Shown piece by piece: positions 31,140 through 41,132 of a stretch of 64,000 nt of DNA. Source of the DNA: Symbiodinium natans. Lineage: Eukaryota > Sar > Dinophyceae > Suessiales > Symbiodiniaceae. The stretch spans positions 292,001 through 356,000 of the forward strand of contig CAJNDS010002406.1 of NCBI GenBank assembly GCA_905221605.1, given 5' to 3'. Position numbers and translations under genes: made by a program. The stretch's first letter is position 1, and every line of letters begins with the position of its first letter. Under the pieces are notes generated by a model. That model saw only the letters and a list, made by a program, of their open reading frames with translations, did no database searches and was not told the DNA's origin.

Positions 31140-31836
31140 TCTCGGCTGGAAGCGGTCACTCCTGGACTTTGCTTGTTGAAGAGTTTGGGGTTGATGAACT
31201 TTGCTCAATTGCTACTATTTGCCTAAGATCCCCCCCAAAAACAAAAGATATGAATACCCAAAATACACCAATAAGGAAGAATAATCCAATTTTGGGCAGG
31301 GAAGCAAATAGTAGATTGTCAATACTTTGGATGTCAGAGTTGCCGAGAATGACGACCTCCAGGGATGAACCCGCTCAATGGCTGCAGTGGAAGCTTTGGA
31401 TTCGGGCGCCCTACACCCTAGGCTTGGGGATGTTCAACCGTAGAATAGGGATTATCAGAGTACCCCCCCCCCCCCCCCTGCTATAATCCCGATTAAGGGC
31501 TGTAGCATCCCAACTCTACACCCGAAACCCCGCGACATCTTTCAAAAACCGGTCTACCGAAGCCCCAGGCCATGAGCTCGGATCTCGAAAAGGCTTGGGA
31601 GGGTAGTGAAAGTTTGTGGGGGTTTGGACAGTTTTTTGATGCCGTGTGGTTTTTGGGATTTGGGGGCTTTTGTGTTATCTCCGCTGGTGTCTGCTTTTCT
31701 GAATGAACCTCAAACTCACAAGCTTTAGGGCTTAACGGCCGGGGGCCGGCAATAGGGTGCGTAATGGGATTTTGATGGTTGGATGTCTCAAAGTTCCGAG
31801 ACTTGTTTTGCTGGTCGAAGCGAAGATACCTGGTAG
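31140..31836. other. Unresolved stretch with possible exons
   Basis: Apart from the MITE at 31212 and poly-C at 31462-31478, plus-strand frames at about 31131-31182 (SRLEAVTPGLCLLKSLG) and 31316-31400 (WLQWKLWIRAPYTLG) look exon-like. A minus-strand frame of 133 codons (31493-31894) is also open. I could not link any. Confidence 0.35.
31212..31314. mobile_element. MITE family 1, copy E
   Basis: 103 bp, CTACTATTTGCCTAAGATCC to GGAAGCAAATAGTAG, with a perfect 4-bp duplication ATTG on both sides. Its last bases TAGTAG could serve as an acceptor for the frame that follows. Confidence 0.85.
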
Positions 31837-32375
31837 GTGAGGCTTGTTGTTGCCAATCTCGGCCGAGTGGTATTGTCAAGGCTGCAGGGCCCAACGTTCA
31901 CTGATTCCGCTCAGGTAAGAATAGTGCTGACGATGGGCCTTGAAATCCAAAGCCATCGAATTCATGGACTTGTGTCCCAGCTTACCGGCAAGTTTCGTCA
32001 AGACAGCTACGAGCCAGCGAGAGAGGACGGCTGCATGGGTATCCGGGTATCCTGAAGAACGTCCAGACTCAACCCTGCTTGAGATGGGCTCTCCTCCCTA
32101 CCCTGTACGCCGTGAACCGCCGGACAGGCGCGCAAAGCAGCACGTAAGAATTTCCAGCACCTCTCCCAGAAGGCAGTCGAGCCCTCAGTTCTCCGACATG
32201 TTTCCAGGCTCAGGGAGAGGTGAAGAGGACAGTTGGACACGAATCAGCATATAGGCATGATCCACAACCTAGACGCAGCATAGGACCAGCTGTCTATAGC
32301 AATAAAGCCCATGCCATCAGGAGAAGCACATGGAAAAAGCTGAGCGCGTCTTCGAGCGTGGAGCGACGATGCTGA
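31837..32375 (+). CDS. Four-exon gene end, basic C-terminus
   Basis: Exons 31837-31914 (acceptor TGGTAG, donor GTAAGA; RLVVANLGRVVLSRLQGPTF), 31981-32038 (acceptor GTCCCAG; LTGKFRQDSYEPAREDGCM), 32067-32143 (donor GTAAGA; STLLEMGSPPYPVRREPPDR), 32208-32375 (acceptor TTTCCAG; TVGHESAYRHDPQPRRSIGP, TGA 32373). Phases 0,1,0 agree. Introns are 66, 28 and 64 nt, much shorter than most here. The 104-codon unspliced frame 31940-32254 is an artefact of these tiny introns. Arg/Pro/Ser-rich tail; family unknown. Confidence 0.72.
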
Positions 32376-32526
32376 TGCAAGAGGCCACGGCCCAGGACCT
32401 GGGACATAGCTAATCCCTTTTACACATTGGCTTGAAACTCCAATTTGTTTTGCTCACCACGGGTACTGATCAACATTCCATGCGAAACCCGGCTAGTCTT
32501 AGTAAAGGTGTTCAGGACAGTCGCAT

Positions 32527-32712
32527 TTGCGCAAGGATACCATGGTCCCTTTTAGTTCTCGGGCAGCTCTCCGTCCCAGCATTCATCTAATCGGTGGCTG
32601 CGCACGCTTCGAGCTTTCGTGCTTGACTCGCGATAGTAGCGTTTCAAATTCCCGGATATTGAATTTTCGCTCGGAAAGTTTTTCGTTTTGTGAGTTTCAT
32701 CGGAAAACTTAG
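32527..32712 (+). CDS. Weak ORF candidate
   Basis: 61-codon frame after a GCGCAAG possible acceptor; Ser/Arg/Phe-rich. The rest of 32376-32878 shows nothing else. Confidence 0.22.
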   Translation: MRKDTMVPFSSRAALRPSIHLIGGCARFELSCLTRDSSVSNSRILNFRSESFSFCEFHRKT

Positions 32713-32878
32713 AAACTACGTTAGCTATGGATCTTGTGGGAGGGCGGGTTAGAATTCAGCCATGCACAGGCCTCGTGCCAGCGAGTCCTTGAGAATTCTG
32801 CGGCCACATACCCCGCGCCCCAAGAAGTACCATGCCCGAGAGTATAGCCCGAATTTAGAGTTTAGGGTTTGCCCGAAG

Positions 32879-33061
32879 ATTCGCATACATCTCGGCTGCA
32901 GACCTAGTCTTGCGAGGCGGAGAACATGCTGTCTGGGCCACCGCAGAACCCGACTGTCCGAGGCAGATCGGGTTCCTCTGGGGCTCCCGGCATGTAGGGT
33001 AGGTAGTATGGTCAGGAGGTCAAGGTTGTTCAGGACACAGGGCCTCGTCAGCGACACTTGG
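32879..33061 (+). CDS. Exon (and following microexon), unknown domain
   Basis: 32879-32993: acceptor TTTGCCCGAAG, donor GTAGGG, reads FAYISAADLVLRGGEHAVWA then CPRQIGFLWGSRH. 33041-33061: 21 nt, acceptor GACACAG, donor GTACGA, in phase, GLVSDTW. A compact domain by look. It may belong with the UIM-bearing exons downstream, but the phase to 33499 does not match directly. Confidence 0.65.
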
Positions 33062-33498
33062 GTACGACTTGCGTGTTCTGCCAAAGCCCAAACCCAAAAT
33101 CGCTACATACAGGCCCGAAGCTTGAGACCCCAAACGCTTAATTTAAATAACCCTAAAGCCCGCCAAAATTCAACAACCCAAAGCCGGTTGAGGGGCTTAG
33201 CGTTAAACCCCGAACCCCAAGGAGTATAGGGTTTGCGGGGTTTCAACCAGCCAGCCAACCTCTAAGCAGCCCAGCCCCCACCGCTTAAACCTGAGCACGT
33301 CCCGAAACCCCAGGCACTGACAAGCAGCCGGCACTCACCACGGAGCGCCACTCAGCTCAGGGTGTCCGCGATTTCGGAGCTCTAGGCTTCTGGGTTCGGG
33401 TATTGTGAGAGCTGGTGCTGAAGAGTGGATCTTCACATGACCAAAGAGGTGGTTGGTGATGGGCTACAGGCAAACTGGCGGTGGGCTTTGTTGGCTAG

Positions 33499-33729
33499 CG
33501 TTGCTGGAATTGACTGCCTTCTTGCGACACGCTGCCTCCGATGCCTTTATTTCCAAAAACAAAGTCTTCTCATACCGGAGCCTTATCGTCACAAATGTAG
33601 AACGTAGGTATACGCTACCCAAGACAACTACCAGTAAGCCCTGCAGTCCTGCAGATCCAGGAGGACGAGCAACTTCAGTGGGCCCTTCGCCAGTCGCTGA
33701 AAGAAGCAAAGAGGCGCATTTCTTGTTAA
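33499..33729 (+). CDS. Gene end with C-terminal ubiquitin-interacting motif
   Basis: Exons 33499-33596 (acceptor TTTGTTGGCTAG, donor GTAGAA; LTAFLRHAASDAFISKNKVF) and 33655-33729 (acceptor GTCCTGCAG), phase 0, TAA at 33727. The last exon reads IQEDEQLQWALRQSLKEAKR, a near-perfect UIM (acidic run, then L..AL..SL.E). UIMs bind ubiquitin and are found at the C-terminus of deubiquitinases such as ataxin-3 and of endocytic adaptors; which it is cannot be told. The stop is followed within 11 bases by foldback element 33740-33817, so the 3' UTR contains it. Confidence 0.7.
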
Positions 33730-33739
33730 AGGGTGGGAT

Positions 33740-33817
33740 GTTCCCCCGTATACTAACTGTCCTATTCAAGTAGGGGTACGATAATCTCCATTCAGGACTG
33801 TTAGTATACGGGGGAAC
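33740..33817. mobile_element. Foldback element, family 3 (long copy)
   Basis: Termini GTTCCCCCGTATACTAACTG and CAGGACTGTTAGTATACGGG face each other; the outer bases GAT/ATC extend the palindrome. Short copy at 1203; decayed half copies near 30862-30888 and 42598-42640. Confidence 0.8.
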
Positions 33818-34076
33818 ATCGCAAGATATAGACCAAAGCTTAAGAAAACAGGCGATGAACCCATGCAAGGTTCTTAAGAAACCGAGACAGAGAATAGCTT
33901 TGAGCCAAGGCTGGGCCTGGGGCTTCACAACTTACGATCTTGGCCCTTCGGGACGGTTCGGAGGCTTCGTAAGAACTTAGAAGTCCTGGGGCGGCGGGGG
34001 GGGCGGGGGGGGGGGGGAGGATAGAGGACACCTTTTGTGCCTGTGGCCAGCAAGCTTTCATGGCAGCGTCTCCAGT

Positions 34077-34192
34077 CTTTGTGGAATGAACCGCAAGCTG
34101 GCACAAGAAGTTCTTAGGGCCGCTGCCGATCTCCACACCCTTAAAAACTGCAAAACCTCTTTAAGCCCTGTCGCTTTCTTTAGATTTGATTG
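34077..34192 (+). CDS. Probable exon/short ORF
   Basis: Acceptor GCGTCTCCAG, then MNRKLAQEVLRAAADLHTLK and stop at 34190. Could be a terminal exon. A minus-strand frame (33840-34136) overlaps. Confidence 0.45.
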
Positions 34193-34229
34193 ATGCCCGA
34201 CTGACTTTGTCGAGGCAGAAGGCCAGCGG

Positions 34230-34451
34230 CTACTCCAAAGCGAGCCCAGCGCCCCAGATGCTCTCCCAAAGAACACGAGGTCTCTGGTAGCTTTGGGGGC
34301 CCATGGGTTTGGAGGGAGGGCTGCAGCCCTGAAAGGGCAGGCATCTCGGACCCAGAACCCACAAAAGTCCCGAGGGTTTCTGGACTCTTTCAGCGCAATC
34401 TCGGGTTGACTGAGTGCAGATGAGCACTTCAGCTGCCTTCAGAGCTTCCAC
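34230..34451 (-). CDS. Weak minus-strand ORF candidate
   Basis: 73-codon frame beginning EALKAAEVLICTQSTRDCAE; a plus-strand alternative (MSTSAAFRASTHPQTE, donor GTTGAA) covers part of it. Confidence 0.25.
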   Translation of the reverse strand: MEALKAAEVLICTQSTRDCAERVQKPSGLLWVLGPRCLPFQGCSPPSKPMGPQSYQRPRVLWESIWGAGLALE

Positions 34452-34623
34452 CCACCCTCAGACTGAGAGTTGAATCCTGCTGAATCCTCAATGAACGTCT
34501 CGCGAAGGGGCGCCCCTTTGGGTGCACGAAATTGTTGGTTAGGGCACCGCAAGTGTGAAGAACCCACCCTGGCTGTTCATGTGAAGATTCAACGATCTAA
34601 GTCCAGGGTTTAGAGCTTGCCAG

Positions 34624-35059
34624 GACAACTCTTCTTTGTAGGTACCCAATCGAGCCCGACGACCTCTTCTGCTTTTTCTTTCCATGGACACAACCGGCCC
34701 AAGTGTGCCCAGAGCAAATGGCGCTTGTGTGCATGTAAATGCAACATCGTGGGGTTCATCCAGAAAAGTTCAAGGTGGGGATTAGACGGGTTGTACGTCC
34801 TTCTCTCTGAGGCAAAAACTGTGCATGCAGGATCAGTGCGCGCGCACCTAATGACACGAAGACACAGCGAAGACGCAGCCCTCTTGCCGCCTGCAGGTAA
34901 GCTCGAGCCACCTTCCGTCGAGGCCCTGAATCCCTAGCTGCTCTTGGAATTGCAGTTGCGGGTTCCTTCACGCAGTCTCCCTTAGAAGCAGGCGAGTTAA
35001 GGGAGAGACGCAGAGCAAGACGAACATCCGGCGTAGTGGATGCAGCTTTAGCGGCTTGA
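34624..35059 (+). CDS. Two-exon gene end, unknown protein
   Basis: 34624-34896 (acceptor GCTTGCCAG, donor GTAAGC) and 34956-35059 (acceptor GGAATTGCAG, TGA 35057), phase 1, intron 59 nt. Exon 1 includes WRLCACKCNIVGFIQKSSRW and LDGLYVLLSEAKTVHAGSVR; exon 2 reads FTQSPLEAGELRERRRARRT. A minus-strand frame of 114 codons overlaps and is judged a shadow. Family unknown. Confidence 0.6.
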
Positions 35060-35099
35060 GGACTTGAAGACCGCTTGTGATGGACTGAGTTGGGTTGCA

Positions 35100-35280
35100 C
35101 AGCTGGATTGTCCGCATTGTTACGATCATGGTCATTTAAAAATTGCTACATCCTTTCTGTACTTTCAGTATTACAAATCTTTTATGTTGCTAGTACTATG
35201 TTTCACTGTTTAATGTTTAAGTATAACCATATCTTCATGAGTATTTATTATTGACCCAAAAAGATTCAACGCGCACTCTC
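35100..35280. other. AT-rich gene-free stretch
   Basis: Markedly AT-richer than its surroundings, no repeats with recognisable termini, no ORF. Interval 35060-35501 also has short CCCTAAA remnants at 35388-35440. Confidence 0.5.
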
Positions 35281-35501
35281 CAGCCAGACCAGACCATGGG
35301 GTCCTTGACAGGATTTGCCACCAGAAGTTGTACAGGCTGACAGCCGTCCACCCAGTCAGCGCACCTGCACGCCAATGCGGATGAAGCCCTAAACCCTAAA
35401 CTCGAAAGCCTAAAGCCTAAAGCCTAAAGCTTAACCCTACGCAACTGGCATCCGCCCCCCGCCCCCCTTCTGAGAGAACGGCACACGTATTTTGAGAGCC
35501 G

Positions 35502-35600
35502 ATGGCGTGGAAGCCTACTGATTTCAAGTTTGAGCCGTTTGTACCTGAGTCCCTTAAGACATACAAACCTCATCTCCCTTTGATGGGCCAGCGAGGCGGG
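35502..35600 (+). CDS. Exon (possible first exon), unknown protein
   Basis: ATG at 35502; MAWKPTDFKFEPFVPESLKT, then YKPHLPLMGQRGG and donor GTGGCA. Followed by CCCTAAA and TTTAGGG variants and a possible microexon at 35827-35855 (strong acceptor TTTTTTTTCGCTTCTGGGGCAG). Confidence 0.58.
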
Positions 35601-35917
35601 GTGGCAAACACCCGAAACCCTAAACCCTGTAAACCCTAAACCCCAAGCCCTAAACCCTAAACCAGCAGAACCCCATACTTCAAACCGCCAGTTCCCTGCA
35701 GAGTGTCCGAGAGGTCAGCTAAGCGGGTGGCAAAAAAAAAACCCTAAACCCTAAATCTAATTTGGGGGTTTGGGGCTGACAAGGGCTTTAGGGCGGGCAT
35801 CTCTTTTTTTTTCGCTTCTGGGGCAGCCGAGGCCGAGCGACGGCCGCTGCCCTGGAGTTCAGGGTTTAGGGTTTCGGGCTTCGGGCGCTTAGGGCTTAGG
35901 GTTTAGGATCTTTGTTA

Positions 35918-36005
35918 TAGTGGGGCAATACGTTTTTAAGGGTACGTAAACCCAGTGAGGAATAGAAATGTAAATGTTCAATACTATTCCCAACCATGAA
36001 CTAGA
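35918..36005. mobile_element. Dispersed 90-bp element, family 4, copy A
   Basis: TAGTGGGGCAA ... CCCAACCATGAA; matches 49287-49379 along its whole length with scattered changes. No clear inverted termini. Confidence 0.6.
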
Positions 36006-36145
36006 GATGTAGTTCAGAGAGTTAGGGTTTTGGGTCGGCATCTATTGGATTTTGTGGCGAACTGTTGGTGGCCCAGGGCTCGTTTAGGGGATCAGAGTAC
36101 TGTACTGGTACCTTCCCTCCGGCCCCTACATGTGCCTGCCACAGA

Positions 36146-36269
36146 TCAGCGAGATGAGTTAGTGTTGATGGAGGCAAGGGTACGAAGAAAGTCGATTTTG
36201 TTTCCTGGAGTCGTGGCTGTAAAAGGTTCTCTCCTGGCGACTGGGGAGCCACAAGACTGCACCGACTAG
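36146..36269 (+). CDS. Possible terminal exon
   Basis: Acceptor TGCCTGCCACAG, reads RDELVLMEARVRRKSILFPG then VVAVKGSLLATGEPQDCTD and TAG. A minus-strand 97-codon frame overlaps. Confidence 0.42.
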
Positions 36270-36429
36270 GAGGGTCAGTTGAGATTGTGTCTCGAAGCTT
36301 CCCGCTGTTCCGCACCCTTCGTTTGACTGGGTAGTGGGACTACGACTATGCACCTTCAGACTCGCAATGTGCAAGCTTGGCCCTAAAGTTCACTTCAGGC
36401 AATCCAGGGCCGCTGTGTCGGAGCCCTTT

Positions 36430-36770
36430 GGGCTTGGTTCCCTAAACCCAAAACCCCAAAATCCTCCACCCCAACCCTAACCCTAAAACCCAAAACCTCA
36501 ACCCCCAAAACCCTAAACCCTAAACCCCACAACCCCAACACCCTAAAACCTCACCCCCAAAACCCTAAACCCCAACACCCCAAAACCCTGAACCCTCTTG
36601 AAGTTTCAAGGCCATCGAAGAGGCCTTGGGTGCACAGCTGGCAGCGGAGGCGCGTATGTGGCCTTCATGGATACCAGGGCTTTGGGACTTTCGAAGCCTA
36701 AAAACCCTGGTATGGTTTAGGTTTTAGGGTTTGGGGTTTGGGGTTTAGGGTTTAGGGTTTAGGGTTACTC
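36430..36770. repeat. Degenerate CCCTAAA/CCCAAAA block and TTTAGGG tract around a small exon
   Basis: C/A-rich degenerate units at 36440-36595, TTTGGGG/TTTAGGG units at 36716-36765; exon 36604-36653 lies between them. Confidence 0.8.
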
Positions 36771-37045
36771 TGAACCTCCCCACGAGGCTTCGGGTTGGAG
36801 ACGCCCAGGGTTTAGAGAGGGAGGAGCGGGAGAGAGAGAGAGAGACTCCTCTGATCCTCAGGCCACTTCAGGCCGCAAGCCTTCAAGCCCCAAGCAAAAG
36901 CTGAAAACATGCTGCAGGGCTGTCTCACAGGAACCACATGCCAACCCAATGTTTCCATGGTCCCAAGAGCACACCATTCTCGTACAGGATGCTGACGCCA
37001 AAGAGACTGCGCAGCTCTCCGCCAAGCTTGAGGCGCTTTGAAACC
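36604..37045 (+). CDS. Two small exons, unknown protein
   Basis: 36604-36653 (acceptor CTCTTGAAG, donor GTATGT; FKAIEEALGAQLAAEA) and 36988-37045 (acceptor CCATTCTCGTACAG, donor GTTTAG; DADAKETAQLSAKLEAL or a basic alternative frame). Both Ala/Glu/Leu-rich helices. Phase link unproven. Confidence 0.58.
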
Positions 37046-37301
37046 GTTTAGTGGGCTTTGAGTTTCAGGTTTAGGGTTTAGGGTTTACTGGAGCCCTGAA
37101 GCAAAAAGGGTTTAGGGTTTACGGTTTAGGGTTTTAGGGTCTTCGGCGGATTCGTGCAGCACAGCAACCGAGCATCATCATCAGTTCCGCCATGCATACT
37201 CCCCGCCTTGATGGCGGGGCGTGTTTCGATCTTGCATGGAGATTAAATCTCATAATGTCCCAGAAACCCTCAATGCTGGGGGCATGGCTCGATCGCGAAC
37301 A

Positions 37302-37359
37302 CACACACACACACACCCACCCACCCACCCACCCACCCACCCACCCACCCACCCACCCA

Positions 37360-37434
<75 letters not shown>

Positions 37435-37455
37435 GCACCCGCACACACGCGCGCA

Positions 37456-37501
<46 letters not shown>

Positions 37502-37502
37502 A
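37302..37502. repeat. Compound CA/CCCA/GCAC microsatellite
   Basis: (CA)n, (CCCA)n, (CGCA)n, then (CA)n again, 200 bp. Long frames on both strands (HARTHART, VCVCVC) are artefacts. Confidence 0.95.
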
Positions 37503-37555
37503 ACACACCAACCACACAGTTCCAAGACCTTTGCATCCTCAACAGCCCAGGGAGT

Positions 37556-37932
37556 CTCCACGATCCGATTGCACCTCCAAAATTGGTGTTTGTCAGCGCA
37601 TCAGCATACTGACAAAAACGACTTATGGTGATCTTGAGTCCAAGCGGTCGCCACTTGGCCAACCTGCACCTTTGCGGTTTCAGCCGGGCACGTGCACAGT
37701 CCGTTGCAGGGAAAGGGTTTCGGGCCGGGTGGGAGGGCAACAGCGATTTGAAATCCGTCGCAGTTCACGCTTGAATAATGCCAGCGTAGACCCGAACATA
37801 GAGAGATCATGTGAGCATACGCGTCCAGAAGCAACGGCAGTTTCGCACTTCGCGAGCCCGCACGTCCAAAGCGATGACATTTCGAGGACGGCGAGCGTGA
37901 CCAAGCCGATGCACCCCCAAGCGAGAGTCTGA
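37556..37932 (+). CDS. Candidate exon/ORF after the microsatellite, strand uncertain
   Basis: After acceptor-like AACAGCCCAG the frame is open for 125 codons to TGA 37930 (GDLESKRSPLGQPAPLRFQP ...). A minus-strand frame (37680-38045) is equally long and has a hydrophobic segment (WGCIGLVTLAVLEMSSLWTC). One of the two is probably real. Confidence 0.38.
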
Positions 37933-37939
37933 TTTTCTT

Positions 37940-38174
37940 CCCAAAATGCGAGCAGTTCTCGAGAAGAGTCCATGGTCCGCAGCGTGCGTGCGCTCACGCT
38001 TGCGCGCGCCCGCTGCGGTTTACTTTGAGTCTCGAACGATCTCAATTGGTAAGCTTTTTTTGCGGTTTTGGAATCTCGGCTTCGGCAACCAGGAGCCCGC
38101 TAAGCAAAGCATTCTAGACTCCCTGAATCGTTTCCGAACTTGGTTGATTGCAAACGCCCGGCTGCATTCTGAGG
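37940..38174 (+). CDS. Two exons, unknown protein
   Basis: About 37940-38048 (donor GTAAGC; ends PLRFTLSLERSQL) and 38093-38174 (acceptor CGGCAACCAG, donor G|GTTGTCG; PAKQSILDSLNRFRTWLIAN). Phase 0, intron 44 nt. An ATG at 37946 opens another frame into the same donor. Confidence 0.55.
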
Positions 38175-38322
38175 GTTGTCGCCACGCAAATCCGAACCCT
38201 AAAACCCCTAAACCCCCAACACCCAAAGCCCCGAAAACCTCCTAAACCCCGAAACCCCCAAACCGTATTGACCATGTCCATTTCTAACCATGCCCCACCC
38301 AGCACCCAAACCATAACAACCT

Positions 38323-38688
38323 ATGCCTCAACCTTCAACTCACCAAATGCCCCTGCAGTCTCAAGATTTTACACGCATTTGTCAGTCTCGACACCAGCTG
38401 TTTTGGGCCTTTCTGGCTTATCTTTTTGTGTTCATTTGGACGGGGGTGATGGCGGCTGTGTGCAACACATGGCTGAGCACAGTGGACAGCTTTGCCGCTG
38501 TGTTTCCCGCTGATGAGCGGTGGCAAAAACCTGAAGCTCATCCTTGAAAGGACGCCATGAAGAAAGCGCAGACTTTGGCCACACTCCTTTCCAAGGCTGG
38601 GAGGGTTCTTCTCTGGGGCTGCTCTACATTTTCGGTGCCTGTTTTGGAGGATCCTTTCGTAGAGGAACTCTATGACAAAGGTTACTGA
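38323..38688 (+). CDS. Small two-exon gene, putative single-pass membrane protein
   Basis: ATG 38323. Exons 38323-38499 (donor GTGTTT) and 38551-38688 (acceptor CCTTGAAAG, TGA 38686), phase 0, intron 51 nt; 104 residues. Residues about 27-48 (LFWAFLAYLFVFIWTGVMAA) form a clear membrane segment. The second exon reads MKKAQTLATLLSKAGRVLLW then DPFVEELYDKGY. Unspliced, the first frame would stop at 38545 after 74 residues, so a single-exon version is possible. No family recognised. Confidence 0.6.
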
Positions 38689-38976
38689 TAAGGAGGAGTA
38701 GCACTCCCTCCCCATCTATTTAATTCATTCGGTTGTGCATTCCGGTCTTTCCGGTCGTTTTTTCGGGTTCCGGATTTGCCGCTTAGCGAAATTGGGAGGG
38801 GGGGGTCGTTTCATCAAACGCGCAGTTTTTGTCCAGTTGTAGGCTCCCTTTTGGCACCTCAGTTCTGAAGAATATAGAGGGTGATCCAATTGGGGACTTA
38901 GACAGGGTTTAGGGCCTGAGAGCCAAGGAAGCCCTTTGTTGGGGTGCAACTACTTGAATACTCTGCAAGGCACCCA

Positions 38977-39274
38977 ATGAGTTCTCATACTCCCCGGAAC
39001 AATAGTGTTGTTGGAGGCTGGATCGTATTTATCTACACAGTGTCTTTATCGAATGTACCTAAGCTCTATGAACTCTCCCTCGAACTCTCAGCACGCGAGG
39101 CCGAGTACGAGTTGACCGGCCTGAAGCAACACCGCGAACTGTTGGAGGACGACGCCTTCGGAAAAGCTTAGCACGCCCTGCCAGTTGCCTGTTCTGCTTG
39201 AGTCTCCCACCCTGGTCAGGATCAAGTTCTTCGTGCACACTCGGAGGAGGCTGCACCCCAAAAGGACTTTATAG
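38977..39274 (+). CDS. ORF and possible following exon
   Basis: 38977-39171: ATG, hydrophobic start, then LYELSLELSAREAEYELTGL and a charged end, TAG 39169. 39185-39274: acceptor CCCTGCCAG, LPVLLESPTLVRIKFFVHTR, TAG. They may be alternatives of one gene end. Confidence 0.5.
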
Positions 39275-39365
39275 TTCTTCAACTGCTTCCCACTGATTGG
39301 TGTAAACTCAACCCCCCCCCCCCCCCTAAAACCCTAATCGGGTGGAGACTCCGATCCCTTGGCAG

Positions 39366-39426
39366 TCGCAGCTCCAGCAACTCCGGAGACGGCTTACAGA
39401 GCTGGAGGCATCGTCTTCTTGGAGGG
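39366..39426 (+). CDS. Coiled-coil exon between telomere-like tracts
   Basis: Acceptor GATCCCTTGGCAG, donor G|GTTGTTAGGG. Reads SQLQQLRRRLTELEASSSWR, a clear heptad-like helix. Confidence 0.65.
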
Positions 39427-40010
39427 GTTGTTAGGGTTTAGGGTTTAGGGTTTAGGGTTTAGGGTGGTTCTTCATGGGGGTAGGTACCGAGAAAACCTTA
39501 GAGAAGCTTTGGGAGCTCTAGGAGTACTAGGGAACAGTTACATATGCCCCTTGAACCCCCCTCCCTCCAGTGAGATCCCTATAAAAGGAGAGGAACTTCG
39601 TGAAGGGTGAGGGCTCTAGGGATGGGGGGGGTTTGTGACTGGGTTTGTGGTGTATATATATATATGTATATATATATATACATGCATATATATATATAGA
39701 TATATATTTATTTATTTGTTTATTTCTGTATTTGAATATTGTTTAGAAACTCAATTGAAATTTCCTTCCATTCACATGTAGAGCTTTGGTTTTGTCTATT
39801 CGGCACTTGTGATTGGGGTCGATGTCGTGCGTAGGGGAAACCAGGCCCAGCCGATACTTCTGGATTTTGTTGGGGTAGGCTCTGCCAAGTATCCCACCCC
39901 CTTTCTGCAGAGAAACCTGAACCCCCTAAACCCTTAAAGCCTAAATCCTAGGGCCAAAAAGTGTAAGTCCTGAAGCCCACAACCAAAACGAAACCACGCA
40001 CTCTTCCCAG
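39427..40010. repeat. TTTAGGG tract, AT microsatellite, no gene
   Basis: TTTAGGG x5 at 39428-39464 and TA runs at about 39653-39710. Nothing else recognised in this interval. Confidence 0.75.
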
Positions 40011-40090
40011 GCACAGGCATCTGCCACCTCGTCCTCTGCAGCGTGTGTGAGGGAACCAGAGGCCACTTCGTCACCAGAATTGGGCTACTG
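40011..40090 (+). CDS. Exon, unknown protein
   Basis: Acceptor CACTCTTCCCAG, donor GTTAGG. Reads AQASATSSSAACVREPEATS. Confidence 0.58.
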
Positions 40091-40225
40091 GTTAGGAATC
40101 TACGAAACAGAAAACATACACGAACATTAGTATGGTTCTTTGATTTGTTTCTTTCGACGTATATCTATGTCGTTATAGGGTTTCACATAGAGTTTATAGG
40201 GCTTATAGTGCTACCGCACTGGCAG

Positions 40226-40351
40226 TCACAGAACACGAGTTCGTGGGGTAGTAGTAGCAGCAGCATCAGCAGCAACAGCAGTCATGATGGCCTTTGCCAA
40301 CTGCAGTCATGCTTTGTTTGGAGAGCCGCCCTTTTCAACTGGAACGCGTAA
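40226..40351 (+). CDS. Possible terminal exon, Ser-rich
   Basis: Acceptor CGCACTGGCAG; SQNTSSWGSSSSSISSNSSH and stop at 40349. Phase from 40090 does not fit. Confidence 0.42.
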   Translation, partial: SQNTSSWGSSSSSISSNSSHDGLCQLQSCFVWRAALFNWNA

Positions 40352-40489
40352 CGCGACAGCTGCATCATGACAGGTTGAACAGCCGGCAGTGTCCGCTGAG
40401 ACTCTGGAGGCTGATGGGTTTAGGGTCTAGGGTCTAGGGATTAGGGTTTAGGGTTATGGGCTTAGCGTAGTGCTCATTAACTGTCGTTC

Positions 40490-41132
40490 AAGCGACTAAG
40501 GCTGAGCAGTCTCACTCCAAGCAGCTTGCGTCTCATGATGCAAACACACTCGGCTCCCGCGCTGCATCAGAACTTGTACCTGAACCCGACCTCCTTCACC
40601 CCAATACCCAGTCAGCTCTGGCGCTTTGTGGAGGAACCTTCGTCAAGTACCGTCATGGACGCCCCAGAGTCGATTGAGGCGCCTGGAAGCTGTAAGTGGC
40701 AGCTTCACTCGAGCCAACAACCAACCTCCAAAAGGTGAGCGGCTGAAAGCAACTCCTCAGTTGCTACAGCCCAGACTGCTTAGGAGCCGCAGACCCCTGA
40801 AGAATGTAAGTCCGAAGCTCCTGCGGAAGACCTCCGACTTATAGACTCTACACTCTGAGCATCCCTGAGTCCAGTAGACCCCAGGTGATGGGATGGGTCC
40901 CTTGGAGGTGAAAATACCCCTTTCGCACGCCAGAGCCCCCCTAAGCTCGAAGCCTTGCCCGTGTGGGAGCGAAGGCTGCCTTCTGGGGGGCTTTGGGTTT
41001 AGGGTTTAGGGTTTAGGGTTTAGGGTTTAGGGTTTCAAGGGCCCATGGACTGGCGCCTCCTGGTTCGACGGCTCCGTCAACTGACTCCGAAAGCCGAGCG
41101 GAGCCCCGAATCCTTGACCGACTCGGGACCTT
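40490..41132 (+). CDS. Four exons, unknown protein
   Basis: 40490-40691 (donor GTAAGT; two open frames, one with LASHDANTLGSRAASELVPE, the other SQLWRFVEEPSSSTVMDAPE), 40761-40805 (acceptor ACTCCTCAG, donor GTAAGT; LLQPRLLRSRRPLKN), 40934-40996 (acceptor CGCACGCCAG, donor GTTTAGGG; SPPKLEALPVWERRLPSGGL), 41038-41132 (MDWRLLVRRLRQLTPKAERS, TAA). The second and third join in phase 0; the others are not proven. Intron 40997-41037 is almost all TTTAGGG (about 41 nt). Confidence 0.58.
40997..41034 (+). repeat. Telomere-like (TTTAGGG)5 forming most of a short intron
   Basis: GTTTAGGG repeats begin at the donor of exon 40934-40996 and end at GTTTCAAG, a possible acceptor. Confidence 0.85.

Noticed and set aside
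37192-37932. 246-codon ORF crossing the CA/CCCA/GCAC repeat
   Set aside because: The first 100 codons are microsatellite; only the part after 37556 is kept as a low-confidence candidate.
39575-39600. TATA-like promoter (CCTATAAAAGGAGAGG)
   Set aside because: No gene start nearby, and TATA boxes are not typical of dinoflagellate promoters; a chance match is likely.
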